From Maricaulis sp947259345 (GTDB lineage Bacteria; Pseudomonadota; Alphaproteobacteria; Caulobacterales; Maricaulaceae): DNA of 64,000 nt. The notes below the pieces were generated by a model, which was not told where the DNA came from, made no database searches, and saw only the letters and a list, made by a program, of their open reading frames with translations. The stretch spans positions 2,666,001-2,730,000 of the forward strand of contig OZ244254.1 of assembly GCA_965217205.1 (NCBI GenBank), given 5' to 3'. Shown here piece after piece: positions 8,243 through 15,742 of this stretch (position 1 is the stretch's first letter; every line of letters starts with the position of its first letter). The position numbers and the translations under genes were made by a program.

Positions 8243-8824
8243 TTACAAATTGGTATCCGGATCAGGCACCGGGCAGGCGTCGATCGGTTCGGGATGGGTG
8301 GTGCGGCCTTCACGCCGCGCCGTCCAGCACCGTCCATAGACGGAGCAGAAACAGGCTTCGACCGTGAGGGCGAAAAAGTCGGTCTGATAATCACGAATGA
8401 GCGGCCAGCGCTCTTCACTCACCGGCCAGGAAATCTGGGCGAGAATAGTGCTTTCGCCGGGCGCCAAGATCACACCCTGGCCGCCCCCGGTCCACATATT
8501 GGGATAGGGCAGGCCCTCGGGGCGATGCTGGCCCATCTCCTCCCAGTTTTGCAGCGCCTGGCCGGCAAACCCGGCCTCGACCCGGCCGACCAGGGCCGGA
8601 CCAATGCCGTCATTGGTCATGGCGACGAGAAAGACATGCTGGCCTTCCTCCGTCGACATCTGGGTCTCGATCTGAACGGCCGGCCAGACATCGGCATGCT
8701 GCTGGGCGCGCATCACCCGGGACTGGTCCCAGGCCACAAAGAGCGCGATCGCGGAGATCAGGATCGCCGCCAGCGAGGTGATGGCCGTGTGATTGTTTTT
8801 CAGCCAGGCGAGAGCGCGGTTCAT
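8243..8824 (-). CDS. Membrane-anchored protein, second paralogue of a tandem pair
   Basis: A 193-residue protein with one N-terminal membrane segment (about residues 10-32) ending in the signature ALFVAWDQSRVMRAQQH, followed by a globular part with immunoglobulin-like strands and the cysteine motif CFCSVYGRCW near residue 165. It shares the anchor, the WDQxRVMRAQQH signature and the CxCSVxxRCW motif with the gene just upstream, so the two arose by tandem duplication. Its ATG (8824) overlaps the upstream stop as ATGA. An in-frame start ten residues earlier would intrude into the neighbour and is rejected. Function unknown; it lies 19 bp before pheT. Confidence 0.78.
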   Translation of the reverse strand: MNRALAWLKNNHTAITSLAAILISAIALFVAWDQSRVMRAQQHADVWPAVQIETQMSTEEGQHVFLVAMTNDGIGPALVGRVEAGFAGQALQNWEEMGQHRPEGLPYPNMWTGGGQGVILAPGESTILAQISWPVSEERWPLIRDYQTDFFALTVEACFCSVYGRCWTARREGRTTHPEPIDACPVPDPDTNL

Positions 8825-9426
8825 TCGTCCGCCTCCGGCATGGTTTGCGCCCAACCGGCGGTCGCGAGCGACTCAAACGGGTCCAGCGTTGCGGTCGGGC
8901 AGGCCGGGACCGCCTCACGCATCTGGTTCTCGGACGAGGAAATCCAGCATCGGTCGAACACCGAACAATAGCAGACCTCGACACTCCAGACCTGCCACTC
9001 GCCGAGCAAGGTGCCCAGCTCCGCCGCACTCATCGCGCCGTGCGGCCAAGTGAACACGCCGGGCTCCACTTCCCCGCCCGGAGCCAGCGCTCGGCCATTC
9101 ACACTCGACCAGGAGCGGTCATACCCGTCCGGCATCAAATCCGTCAGGGCCTGGAATCCGTCAACCGCTTCGCCATCCCGATAGAGGCTGACAGAGCGGA
9201 TCATCGCCGGGCCAACGCCGTTATTGACGATGCGCAGGCCCAGATTGCGAAACTCCGGGGTGGACTGGATGAAGCCGTCGATCTGCAGGACCGGCACGAC
9301 GGCCCCGTGCTGCTGCGCCCGCATCACCCGACCCTGGTCCCAGGCGACAAAGAGCGCCGCGACACCCACAAGCATCGCGCCAACGCCCGTCAGCGTCTGG
9401 TGATTATTTGTGAGCCAGCGCCACAT
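8821..9426 (-). CDS. Membrane-anchored protein, first paralogue of a tandem pair
   Basis: A 201-residue protein with a single N-terminal membrane helix (residues about 10-30, GVGAMLVGVAALFVAWDQ) and a soluble domain with strands such as LGLRIVNNGVGPAMI, a pattern often seen in periplasmic or surface beta-sandwich domains. The late motif CYCSVFDRCW holds three cysteines and is conserved in the paralogue. The topology is probably N-in with the domain outside, but the signal could also be uncleaved and cytoplasmic-facing. It begins 5 bp after the pheS stop, so it is in the pheS-pheT transcript. No known family is recognised. Confidence 0.78.
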   Translation of the reverse strand: MWRWLTNNHQTLTGVGAMLVGVAALFVAWDQGRVMRAQQHGAVVPVLQIDGFIQSTPEFRNLGLRIVNNGVGPAMIRSVSLYRDGEAVDGFQALTDLMPDGYDRSWSSVNGRALAPGGEVEPGVFTWPHGAMSAAELGTLLGEWQVWSVEVCYCSVFDRCWISSSENQMREAVPACPTATLDPFESLATAGWAQTMPEADE

Positions 9427-9431
9427 GAGGC

Positions 9432-10514
9432 CTAGCTAAGCCCCGTCGCCAGATTCGCCTGCAAGAGCGGCGAGAAGCCGTAATGCGCCATCCAGCGGAC
9501 ATCGGAGTTGAAGAAGTCACGCAGGTCCGGCGCGCCGTATTTCAGCATGGCGAGGCGGTCGACGCCCATGCCGAAGGCGAAGCCCTGGTATTCGTCCGGG
9601 TCGAGGCCGCAATTGCGGATCACATTCGGGTGGACCATGCCGCAGCCGAGGATTTCCATCCATTTGTCGCCGGAGCCGACCTTCACCGCATCGCCGACCC
9701 GCTCATAGCGCACATCCATCTCGGCGGACGGCTCGGTGAAGGGGAAATGGTGCGGACGGAATTGCGCCTCGACCTGGTCGGTCTCGAAGAAGGCGGCGAT
9801 GAAATCCATCAGCGTGCCCTTGAGGTGACCCATATGGGTTTCCTTGTCGATCACCAGGCCCTCGACCTGGTGGAACATGGGCGTGTGGGTCTGGTCCCAG
9901 TCGCAGCGATAGACACGGCCCGGCGCGATGATACGGATCGGGGTGTTCCCCTCCAGCATGGTGCGGATCTGGACCGGCGAGGTGTGGGTACGCAGGACCT
10001 TGCGCATGCCTTCGGCGTCCGGCTTCATGAAGAAGGTGTCCTGGGTGTCGCGGGCCGGGTGACCTTCGGGGAAGTTCAGGGCGGTGAAATTGTGGAAGTC
10101 GGTTTCCACGTCCGGGCCTTCGGCAACGGCAAAGCCCATATCGGCGAAAATCACCGCCAGCTCTTCCATCACCTGGGTGATCGGGTGCAGGGATCCGGTC
10201 GGCGCCGGACGGACCGGCAGGGTGACATCCACCGTCTCGCTGGCCAGCGCTGCATTGAGGGCTGCCGCTTCCAGATCAGACTTGCGCGCCTCGATGGCAT
10301 CATTGAGCCGGGTCTTGAGACCGTTGAGGGCCGGACCCATCACCTGGCGCTCTTCCGGGCTCATCTTGCCCAGCTCGCGCATCATCAGCGACACCGAGCC
10401 CTTCTTGCCCAGCGCCGAGACGCGCACTGCGTCCAGCCCGGCCTCGTCGGTCGCGCCCTCAATCTGGCTGCGCACCTCGGCTTCAAGCGTGTCGAGATTG
10501 GAAGTGTCGGTCAT
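9432..10514 (-). CDS. pheS: Phenylalanine--tRNA ligase alpha subunit
   Basis: 360 residues, full length. An N-terminal coiled-coil tRNA-binding arm (residues 1-90, with RVSALGKKGSVSLMMRELG) precedes the class II aminoacyl-tRNA synthetase core: HPITQVMEELAVIFADMGF, then motif 2 around TSPVQIRTM and RVYRCDWDQTHTPMFHQVEG, and motif 3 near the C-terminus in GFAFGMGVDRLAMLKYGA. It is the catalytic subunit that activates phenylalanine. In most bacteria pheS directly follows rplT; here a plus-strand gene lies between them, so pheS should have its own promoter in 10515-10708. Confidence 0.98.
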   Translation of the reverse strand: MTDTSNLDTLEAEVRSQIEGATDEAGLDAVRVSALGKKGSVSLMMRELGKMSPEERQVMGPALNGLKTRLNDAIEARKSDLEAAALNAALASETVDVTLPVRPAPTGSLHPITQVMEELAVIFADMGFAVAEGPDVETDFHNFTALNFPEGHPARDTQDTFFMKPDAEGMRKVLRTHTSPVQIRTMLEGNTPIRIIAPGRVYRCDWDQTHTPMFHQVEGLVIDKETHMGHLKGTLMDFIAAFFETDQVEAQFRPHHFPFTEPSAEMDVRYERVGDAVKVGSGDKWMEILGCGMVHPNVIRNCGLDPDEYQGFAFGMGVDRLAMLKYGAPDLRDFFNSDVRWMAHYGFSPLLQANLATGLS

Positions 10515-10708
10515 GTCGTATTGTCCCTGAAATACGGGCCTGTCGGTCGCAACTGGATTTAGCCGCTGGTGTCAGCACTGTCGACCGGGAGTGACGGCTC
10601 AGGCGGCGGGTTTGTGAACGCGGGCAGGAATGTGCGACTTGCCCGCCTGTGCCTGCCCCGCTTAGGGTCAGCATCAATAGCCGGATTGAGCGAGCGACAA
10701 AAACACCG

Positions 10709-11779
10709 ATGTGGACTTTCCTGCGCTCCCTTTTCGGCCAATCCCAACCGCGCGTGCGAGCCCCGAAGCGGCACCTGCTCCGCTCGGCCGACACACCCGA
10801 GAAACGGGCGGTAACCGCCAAGACCCTGCTCGAGCTGAGGTCCGGCAAGCAATTGATCCATTTCGGGGATCACTATCGCTACGCCTTCTCGGCCTTCCAT
10901 CATGACCATGGGAAGATCGACCCCGAGGATGCCCGACACCTCGCGCAGCAAACCTTCCAGGCACACCCGGAGCTGGCCCCCGCCTATCTGTTTCACCCGA
11001 GCGGCCATGTGCGCCAGGCAGCGATTGAAGCGCTCGCGCCGGAACATCTGACCGCCTTCACGGTCACCATCCTGGCCGCACGCACCAATGACTGGGTCGA
11101 ACCTGTCCGCAAGCGCGCCCTGACCCGCCTGCTGGATCTGCTGCCCCAAGCCGAACCCTATGTCCTGGAAACGGCCTTGCCGGTTCTTATCCGACGTTCG
11201 CCGAGCTGGCGGCGCTACCGGGTGGTTCACGGGGTGGTCGTGAGTCAGGCGGAATCGGACCTCCTCGACCAGATCATGACCGAGGAAGCGGTCCGGAAAG
11301 CGGCGATCGACATGCTGCTGTCCGTAACCTCCGGTCCGACCACCCGCATATTTCGGGGGCTGGCGAGGTTCGACTGGCTGGACCCGCATCTCGAGACCCT
11401 GTCGCGCCAGGCACGCGCCAACGGGATCCGGCGAGCGGCAACCGCGGCACTGCTGCAAGGCGAGATCTACTGGAAGCAGGCGCCGACCGCGACGGACAAG
11501 CGTCTGCCGGGTCGCCGTCGGCCGACCATCGAGCACCGGCCTTTGACCGTTGCTCCAGATTTGCCTCGGGTGTTCGTCGCTGCCGCCCGGGACCGGACGG
11601 CCGCGATCCGCGCCCTGGCGGCGGACATGCTTATCCGGCTCGGGCCGGATGCCTTCCCGACCGAGGTCTGGGGCCCTCTCAAAACCGACAAACGCATTTC
11701 GGTCCGCACCCGCATGGATTTCTTCCGCCGCAAATGGATCGATGACGAACTGCCGGATTATCTCAAGGGTGGCGACTGA
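10709..11779 (+). CDS. HEAT-like repeat protein, function unknown
   Basis: A 356-residue, probably cytoplasmic protein made mostly of helix pairs. Segments such as HPSGHVRQAAIEALA, WVEPVRKRALTRLLDLL and AVRKAAIDMLLSVTS have the spacing of HEAT or PBS-lyase-like repeats, which usually serve as protein-protein scaffolds. The highly basic C-terminus ends in FFRRKWIDDELPDYLKGGD. ATG 10709 (MWTFLRSLFG) is preferred over a GTG 60 bp upstream because the extra residues look non-coding; no strong ribosome site supports either. It is on the opposite strand to the ribosomal and pheST genes on both sides, and its insertion splits rplT from pheS. Confidence 0.7.
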   Translation: MWTFLRSLFGQSQPRVRAPKRHLLRSADTPEKRAVTAKTLLELRSGKQLIHFGDHYRYAFSAFHHDHGKIDPEDARHLAQQTFQAHPELAPAYLFHPSGHVRQAAIEALAPEHLTAFTVTILAARTNDWVEPVRKRALTRLLDLLPQAEPYVLETALPVLIRRSPSWRRYRVVHGVVVSQAESDLLDQIMTEEAVRKAAIDMLLSVTSGPTTRIFRGLARFDWLDPHLETLSRQARANGIRRAATAALLQGEIYWKQAPTATDKRLPGRRRPTIEHRPLTVAPDLPRVFVAAARDRTAAIRALAADMLIRLGPDAFPTEVWGPLKTDKRISVRTRMDFFRRKWIDDELPDYLKGGD

Positions 11780-11803
11780 GAGCTGGGGCCCGAAAACAAA
11801 AAA

Positions 11804-11834
11804 GGCCCGCCGGCTTCACGCCGACGGGCCTTTT
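11804..11834. terminator. Bidirectional hairpin terminator
   Basis: GGCCCGCCGGC and the downstream GCCGACGGGCC form an 11-bp stem with one mismatch and a short loop, followed by TTTT; an A-run on the other side gives T-runs on the minus strand. It sits between the convergent HEAT-like gene and rplT and can end both. Confidence 0.8.
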
Positions 11835-11855
11835 CAAAACTCTGTGTTCCGGGGT

Positions 11856-12212
11856 TTAGCCCAGAGCCGCACGCGCCTGGTCGACCAGGGCCTTGAAGGC
11901 GTCCGGCTCGTGCATGGCGATGTCGGCGAGGACCTTGCGGTCGACTTCGATGCCGGCCTTGGTGAGGCCGTTCATGAAGACCGAATAGCTCATGTCATAC
12001 TGGCGGGCGCCGGCATTGATGCGCTGGATCCACAGCGAGCGGAAATTGCGCTTCTTGGCACGACGGTCGCGATAGGCGTACTGGCCGGCCTTTTCCACGG
12101 CCTGGACGGCAACGCGGAACGTATTCTTGCGGCGGCCGTAATAGCCCTTGGCTTTCTTGATGACTGACTTGTGGCGTTTAGCGGTCGCCGGTCCGGACGT
12201 AACTCGAGACAT
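11856..12212 (-). CDS. rplT: 50S ribosomal protein L20
   Basis: 118 residues, typical L20: strongly basic N-terminus with RHKSVIKKAKGYYGRRKNTF and RAKKRNFRSLWIQRINAGAR, the rRNA-binding extension, then the globular FMNGLTKAGIEVDRKVLADIAM end. It is needed for early 50S assembly. It follows rpmI by 30 bp in the normal order, and its 3' side meets a bidirectional terminator instead of continuing into pheS. Confidence 0.98.
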   Translation of the reverse strand: MSRVTSGPATAKRHKSVIKKAKGYYGRRKNTFRVAVQAVEKAGQYAYRDRRAKKRNFRSLWIQRINAGARQYDMSYSVFMNGLTKAGIEVDRKVLADIAMHEPDAFKALVDQARAALG

Positions 12213-12242
12213 ATCTAAGTGCTCCTACTCGGTGCCAGCGGC

Positions 12243-12443
12243 CTAAAGGCCGTTCGGGAGGTATTTTTTCACGATCCGCGCGTCCTGGGGTGACAGGGTC
12301 ACCTGGCCGCGCTTATTGCGGATTTGCTTGGGAGTCCGCTTGATCATGCCATGGCGCTTGCCGGTCTGGCCCGCCTTGATCTTACCTGTGGCAGTGAGCT
12401 TGAAGCGCTTTTTTGCGCCGCTCTTCGTCTTCATCTTCGACAT
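12243..12443 (-). CDS. rpmI: 50S ribosomal protein L35
   Basis: 66 residues with the L35 pattern MKTKSGAKKRFKLTATGKIK and an Arg/Lys-rich end, binding 23S rRNA. The start is placed at 12443 (MSKMKTKS): AAAGGAG lies six bases upstream, whereas the ATG at 12449 sits directly against that ribosome site. In other bacteria this gene follows infC; here infC is 4.6 kb upstream, so rpmI-rplT needs a local promoter in 12450-12590, a region with no other gene. Confidence 0.96.
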   Translation of the reverse strand: MSKMKTKSGAKKRFKLTATGKIKAGQTGKRHGMIKRTPKQIRNKRGQVTLSPQDARIVKKYLPNGL

Positions 12444-12590
12444 TTTCATCTCCTTTGCAGGACGCCCGGGGGCGACCGGTGGATGGTGCAGCCAGCGGGC
12501 ATGTCGAATAAGGCCCGGTTGGCTGGTGTTGGAAGCGGGGGTTTATACGCACAATCCGCCTGATTGCAAGCGGGGATGCGAGTCGCCGTG

Positions 12591-13043
12591 TCAGTGATCG
12601 TGGTCGTCGCAGAGGCCACAATCCCGGACATGGACATGCCCGGCCCGGGCCCGGGTGCGCCAATTGGCGAAATGGGCCCCGGCCAGGATGGTGACACCCG
12701 TCAGGGTCAGCACAGTTTCAATGCTGCGCTCAAAAACATGCGAGGCGCCGGTCGCCATCAGCGCAAGTCCCAGCAGGCCGATCAGAAGGATGGGCCAGCC
12801 AGCGCCCGTCGTGCGAACACTCCAGCCCAGACCGATCAGGGAGACCGGTGCGGCGATGGCCAGCAGGATGAGATGCCAGTCATGGCTGAGCCCGAACAGC
12901 TCCCCGGCCTCGGGCACCAGCATCGGCGTTGCCGCAGCAGCGGCCGGCAGGAAGAGGCAATGGGCGATACACAGCGCCGACAGGCCAACACCGGTGGCGT
13001 CCAGCTTGCTGCGGTGATCGGCGATGGGATTTTTCTCTGGCAT
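12591..13043 (-). CDS. MerC-family membrane protein, probably zinc-related
   Basis: A 150-residue integral membrane protein with about four hydrophobic segments. The MerC signature ALCIAHCLFLP is in the first segment (residues about 24-34), with the paired Cys that bind metal. The C-terminal tail HVHVRDCGLCDDHDH looks like a further metal ligand cluster. Classical MerC carries mercury into the cytoplasm, but there are no mer genes here and a near-perfect Zur-like palindrome lies 22 bp upstream. A role in zinc handling under zinc starvation is therefore more likely. The start at 13043 has only a weak ribosome site. Confidence 0.82.
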   Translation of the reverse strand: MPEKNPIADHRSKLDATGVGLSALCIAHCLFLPAAAAATPMLVPEAGELFGLSHDWHLILLAIAAPVSLIGLGWSVRTTGAGWPILLIGLLGLALMATGASHVFERSIETVLTLTGVTILAGAHFANWRTRARAGHVHVRDCGLCDDHDH

Positions 13044-13065
13044 GTCGGGTCCGGCTCGATGTCGG

Positions 13066-13084
13066 AATGATATAGTATAACATT
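13066..13084 (-). promoter_or_regulatory. Candidate Zur operator
   Basis: AATGATATAGTATAACATT is a 19-bp palindrome broken only at its centre and one symmetrical pair. The TATA-rich core with flanking CATT/AATG resembles alphaproteobacterial Zur (zinc uptake regulator) boxes. It is very AT-rich against the local background and lies where it would block transcription of the MerC gene starting at 13043. Confidence 0.6.
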
Positions 13085-13162
13085 CGCGGCTTGCCTAGGA
13101 CCGAACTGCGCGTTCGCCCGTTTTTCTTTCGGCGCACACAAATCCCGGAAGCGGGTGCAAAC

Positions 13163-13192
13163 GAGAAAGGGCGGCCCAGGCGGGCCGCCCTT
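13163..13192 (-). terminator. Hairpin terminator of the repeat-protein gene
   Basis: AAGGGCGGCCC and GGGCCGCCCTT form a perfect 11-bp stem around a four-base loop (13167-13192). On the minus strand it is followed by TTTCTCG and lies just after the stop at 13217. Confidence 0.75.
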
Positions 13193-13216
13193 CCTGATCC
13201 CAGCGCGCTGCGCGGC

Positions 13217-14989
13217 CTAGTCTTCGTGGAATCCGAGTTCGGAAATCGCCAGAACCGCATCTGCCGGTCCGCCGGATGAATAGGTTCCGACCCAGATGTC
13301 ATACACACCGGCCTGCGGCTCGGCGAAATGGACACCCGGATTGAAATTGCCGGCGCCGTCATCATTGCAGTGCCAGCTGCCGTCCGGACCATTGATCACC
13401 AGCGTGGTGTCGCGATCGGACACGGCCGAGATATAGAGGTCGAGCGCGCCCGGCTCGAAGGTGAGTTCGAAATCGGGCGCCTGGGTGACAAAGCCCCGGC
13501 AGGACGGATCCGCCGCAGCTTCCGCCTCGAGGTCCCCGCCCGCCATCAGTTCGACCAGATACGGGTCCGGGACAAAGCCGCCCGCCAGTTCGGCATCGCC
13601 GTAATTGGCCGGAAGCGTGAAGTCGAGCGGGTTGGCCGGCTCGAAACCGCCGCCGAAGGCGAGCTCGGAGATATGCAGCGTGGCAGGTCCCCCATCATAT
13701 TCGCCATAAGTCCCGACCCAGATGTCGTAGCGGCCGGATTGCGGATCGTCGAAACGCAGACCCGGATTCAACTCGCCCGCACTGTCATCATCGCAGTGCC
13801 AGCTGCCGTCCGGCGCATTCACCACCAGCGTGGCGTCCCCGTCATAGGAGGCGGAGAGGTAGAGGTCGAAATCGCCGGCCTGGTAGTCGAGATCGAAATC
13901 CGGTGCGGTGTCTGTCCAACCACGGCAGAAACCGGTCTCGGCGCCATCGCCAACGGCTTCATAGACATCCACGTCCCCGCCGGCGACCACATCGACATCA
14001 ATCGGGTCCGGCACGAAACCGGCCTGCAAGGCCGTCGAACCCGATTGCGACGGCAGCGAGAAATCGAGCACGGCCGGCTCGTCGACATTCCCGAGGAAGC
14101 CAAGCTCCGACACATACACCGTCGCGGGCAGATACGGCCCCGAGGAATAGCGCGCCGCCCAGACCGCATAGCGACCCGGCAGCGGATCACTGATCTGGAC
14201 GCCCGGATTCAGGTTCTCAGCACTGTCATCATCGCAATGCCAGTCGCCATCGGGTCCCTGGATGGCGAGCGTGGTATCGCTTTGTGCTTCCATGGACACA
14301 TAAAGATCAAAGGTCTCGCTGCCGGCATAGTCGACCCACAGGTCCGGCGCCCGGTCCACATTGCCCCAACAGGTCCCATAATTGCCAAGCTCAAGGTCGC
14401 CACCGGCTTCCACCGCAATGGTGCGCGGATCATTGGCGAAGCCTTCGCTCAGGCTGAGCGTGCCGTATTGCGGCGCCATACTGGCGCTCGGCGCTTGCGA
14501 GTAGGGATTGCTGTCGTCGAAGCCGAGCTCGGAAATATGCAACATGGCCGGTGCGTAGCCACCGCCCGACCCATAGGTCCCGACCCAGATATTATAGACG
14601 CCGCTTTGCGGGTCCTCGAACATCATGCCGGCATTCAGGCCGGAACCCGCACCGTCATCATCACAATGCCAGCTGCCATCGGGCGCATTGACCAGAAGCA
14701 CGGTGTCCACATCCGCGGCCGCCGAGAGATAGAGGTCATACCCGCCGGCATCATAGTCGAGATTGTAGGATGGCTGATAACTCACATAGCCCGGACACCA
14801 TTCCGAGGCGTCACTGGCGGGCATGGCGCCGCCGGCACGAAGGCCGATCGACACCGGGTCCGGTGTAAAGCCGGAATTGAGCGCACCTGCGCCATAAGCC
14901 GGCGACGCGGACGGGTCCTGCACGGCCACAGCCGGCGCGATCGCCACGATGGCCGCGAGCGCGGCCCCTGTCATCAATTGCAACTTCAT
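13217..14989 (-). CDS. Secreted protein of four WxCDDD repeats
   Basis: 590 residues: a signal peptide (MKLQLMTGAALAAIVAIAPAVA, start fixed by GGGAG upstream of ATG 14989) and four tandem domains of about 130 residues at roughly 35-160, 175-305, 320-455 and 470-590. Each has GFxPDP, an AGG turn, a Cys-x-Gly, DLYLSA, the core NAPDGSWHCDDD followed by NPG, then YDIWVGTY and ISELGF. Each domain keeps exactly two Cys, so one disulfide per domain is likely, and the acidic DDD could bind calcium. The pattern recalls pre-peptidase C-terminal domains but no catalytic domain is attached. Function unknown; probably periplasmic or surface-exposed. Confidence 0.85.
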   Translation of the reverse strand: MKLQLMTGAALAAIVAIAPAVAVQDPSASPAYGAGALNSGFTPDPVSIGLRAGGAMPASDASEWCPGYVSYQPSYNLDYDAGGYDLYLSAAADVDTVLLVNAPDGSWHCDDDGAGSGLNAGMMFEDPQSGVYNIWVGTYGSGGGYAPAMLHISELGFDDSNPYSQAPSASMAPQYGTLSLSEGFANDPRTIAVEAGGDLELGNYGTCWGNVDRAPDLWVDYAGSETFDLYVSMEAQSDTTLAIQGPDGDWHCDDDSAENLNPGVQISDPLPGRYAVWAARYSSGPYLPATVYVSELGFLGNVDEPAVLDFSLPSQSGSTALQAGFVPDPIDVDVVAGGDVDVYEAVGDGAETGFCRGWTDTAPDFDLDYQAGDFDLYLSASYDGDATLVVNAPDGSWHCDDDSAGELNPGLRFDDPQSGRYDIWVGTYGEYDGGPATLHISELAFGGGFEPANPLDFTLPANYGDAELAGGFVPDPYLVELMAGGDLEAEAAADPSCRGFVTQAPDFELTFEPGALDLYISAVSDRDTTLVINGPDGSWHCNDDGAGNFNPGVHFAEPQAGVYDIWVGTYSSGGPADAVLAISELGFHED

Positions 14990-15014
14990 GTCTCTCTCCC
15001 CCAGGATTGAAGTG

Positions 15015-15491
15015 TCACTCGCTGTAAAGTTCGGAAATCGATAGGCGGGCCGTCGCCGGGCCAGGCCCAACATGGCGACCGACCCAGATGTCATAATTGC
15101 CCGAAGCGGGCTCGCCGAAGCGGATGGACGGGTTCAGTCCGCTGCCGCTGTCATCATCGCAATACCATTGCCCGTCCGGTGCGTTGACAATCAGCATCAT
15201 GTCCTCCTCGGCACGGGCCGACAGGATCAGCGGAAAAGGTCCGGCATTGTAGTAGACCGCCACGTCCGGACGCTCACTGGCAATGAAGCCGTGGCAATCC
15301 GGTGCAATGACCGCGGACGCGTCAATGCGCGCATCCAGGACCAGATCAACGGTGCGCGGGTCCGGCGTGAAACCGGCCGACAGATACAGATTGTCCCCGG
15401 CCTCATCACCGACGGCCAGCACTGCGCCTCCCCCGACCGCAAGGGCCAGGGCGACGGCGGAAAGCAGGGCCGAATAGGGGGGCCGGTTCAT
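15015..15491 (-). CDS. Secreted single-domain WxCDDD protein
   Basis: 158 residues: signal peptide (residues 1-26, ending VLAVGDEA) and one copy of the same domain as the four-repeat neighbour: GFTPDPRTVDL, a first Cys in PDCHGF, NAPDGQWYCDDDSG, LNPSIRFGEP, YDIWVGRHVG and LSISELYSE at the very end. ATG 15491 has GGAG upstream; longer readings add unrelated sequence. It lies 25 bp before the four-repeat gene on the same strand, so the two are co-transcribed. The multi-domain protein could have arisen by duplication of a unit like this. Function unknown. Confidence 0.82.
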   Translation of the reverse strand: MNRPPYSALLSAVALALAVGGGAVLAVGDEAGDNLYLSAGFTPDPRTVDLVLDARIDASAVIAPDCHGFIASERPDVAVYYNAGPFPLILSARAEEDMMLIVNAPDGQWYCDDDSGSGLNPSIRFGEPASGNYDIWVGRHVGPGPATARLSISELYSE

Positions 15492-15742
15492 GCTGTCTCC
15501 AGTTTTGTGAACAGCGGTAGTGTCATCCGCCTGCCACTTCATTTGATCACGCTTCGAACAGGATATCATCAGAAATCCCCGGCGCTGAACATCATCTGAA
15601 CGGGTGAGTCGCCTTTCCGGCACACTCGCGGCGGGAATGGGGCGCGCGCCGGAACGAATTTGCCAGACTGTTGAATTTTCGCAGGAAAGCGGGTTAATCG
15701 CACTTCGCGCCGCATCGGGCGGCGACATTCGGATTTCGCCCT

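Noticed and set aside
12591..13043. Mercury resistance (mer) locus
   Set aside because: No merA, merT, merP or mer operator is present; the regulatory site looks like Zur, and the merR-like gene at 1890 is 10 kb away with another operator.
13217..14989. Regularly spaced repeats that might suggest a CRISPR or satellite array
   Set aside because: The spacing is about 390 bp, the repeats are diverged at DNA level and in frame: protein domain repeats, not an array.
13328..15010. A 560-codon plus-strand frame opposite the four-repeat secreted protein
   Set aside because: The minus-strand reading has a signal peptide, conserved repeats and a ribosome site; the plus-strand reading merely reflects the repeats.
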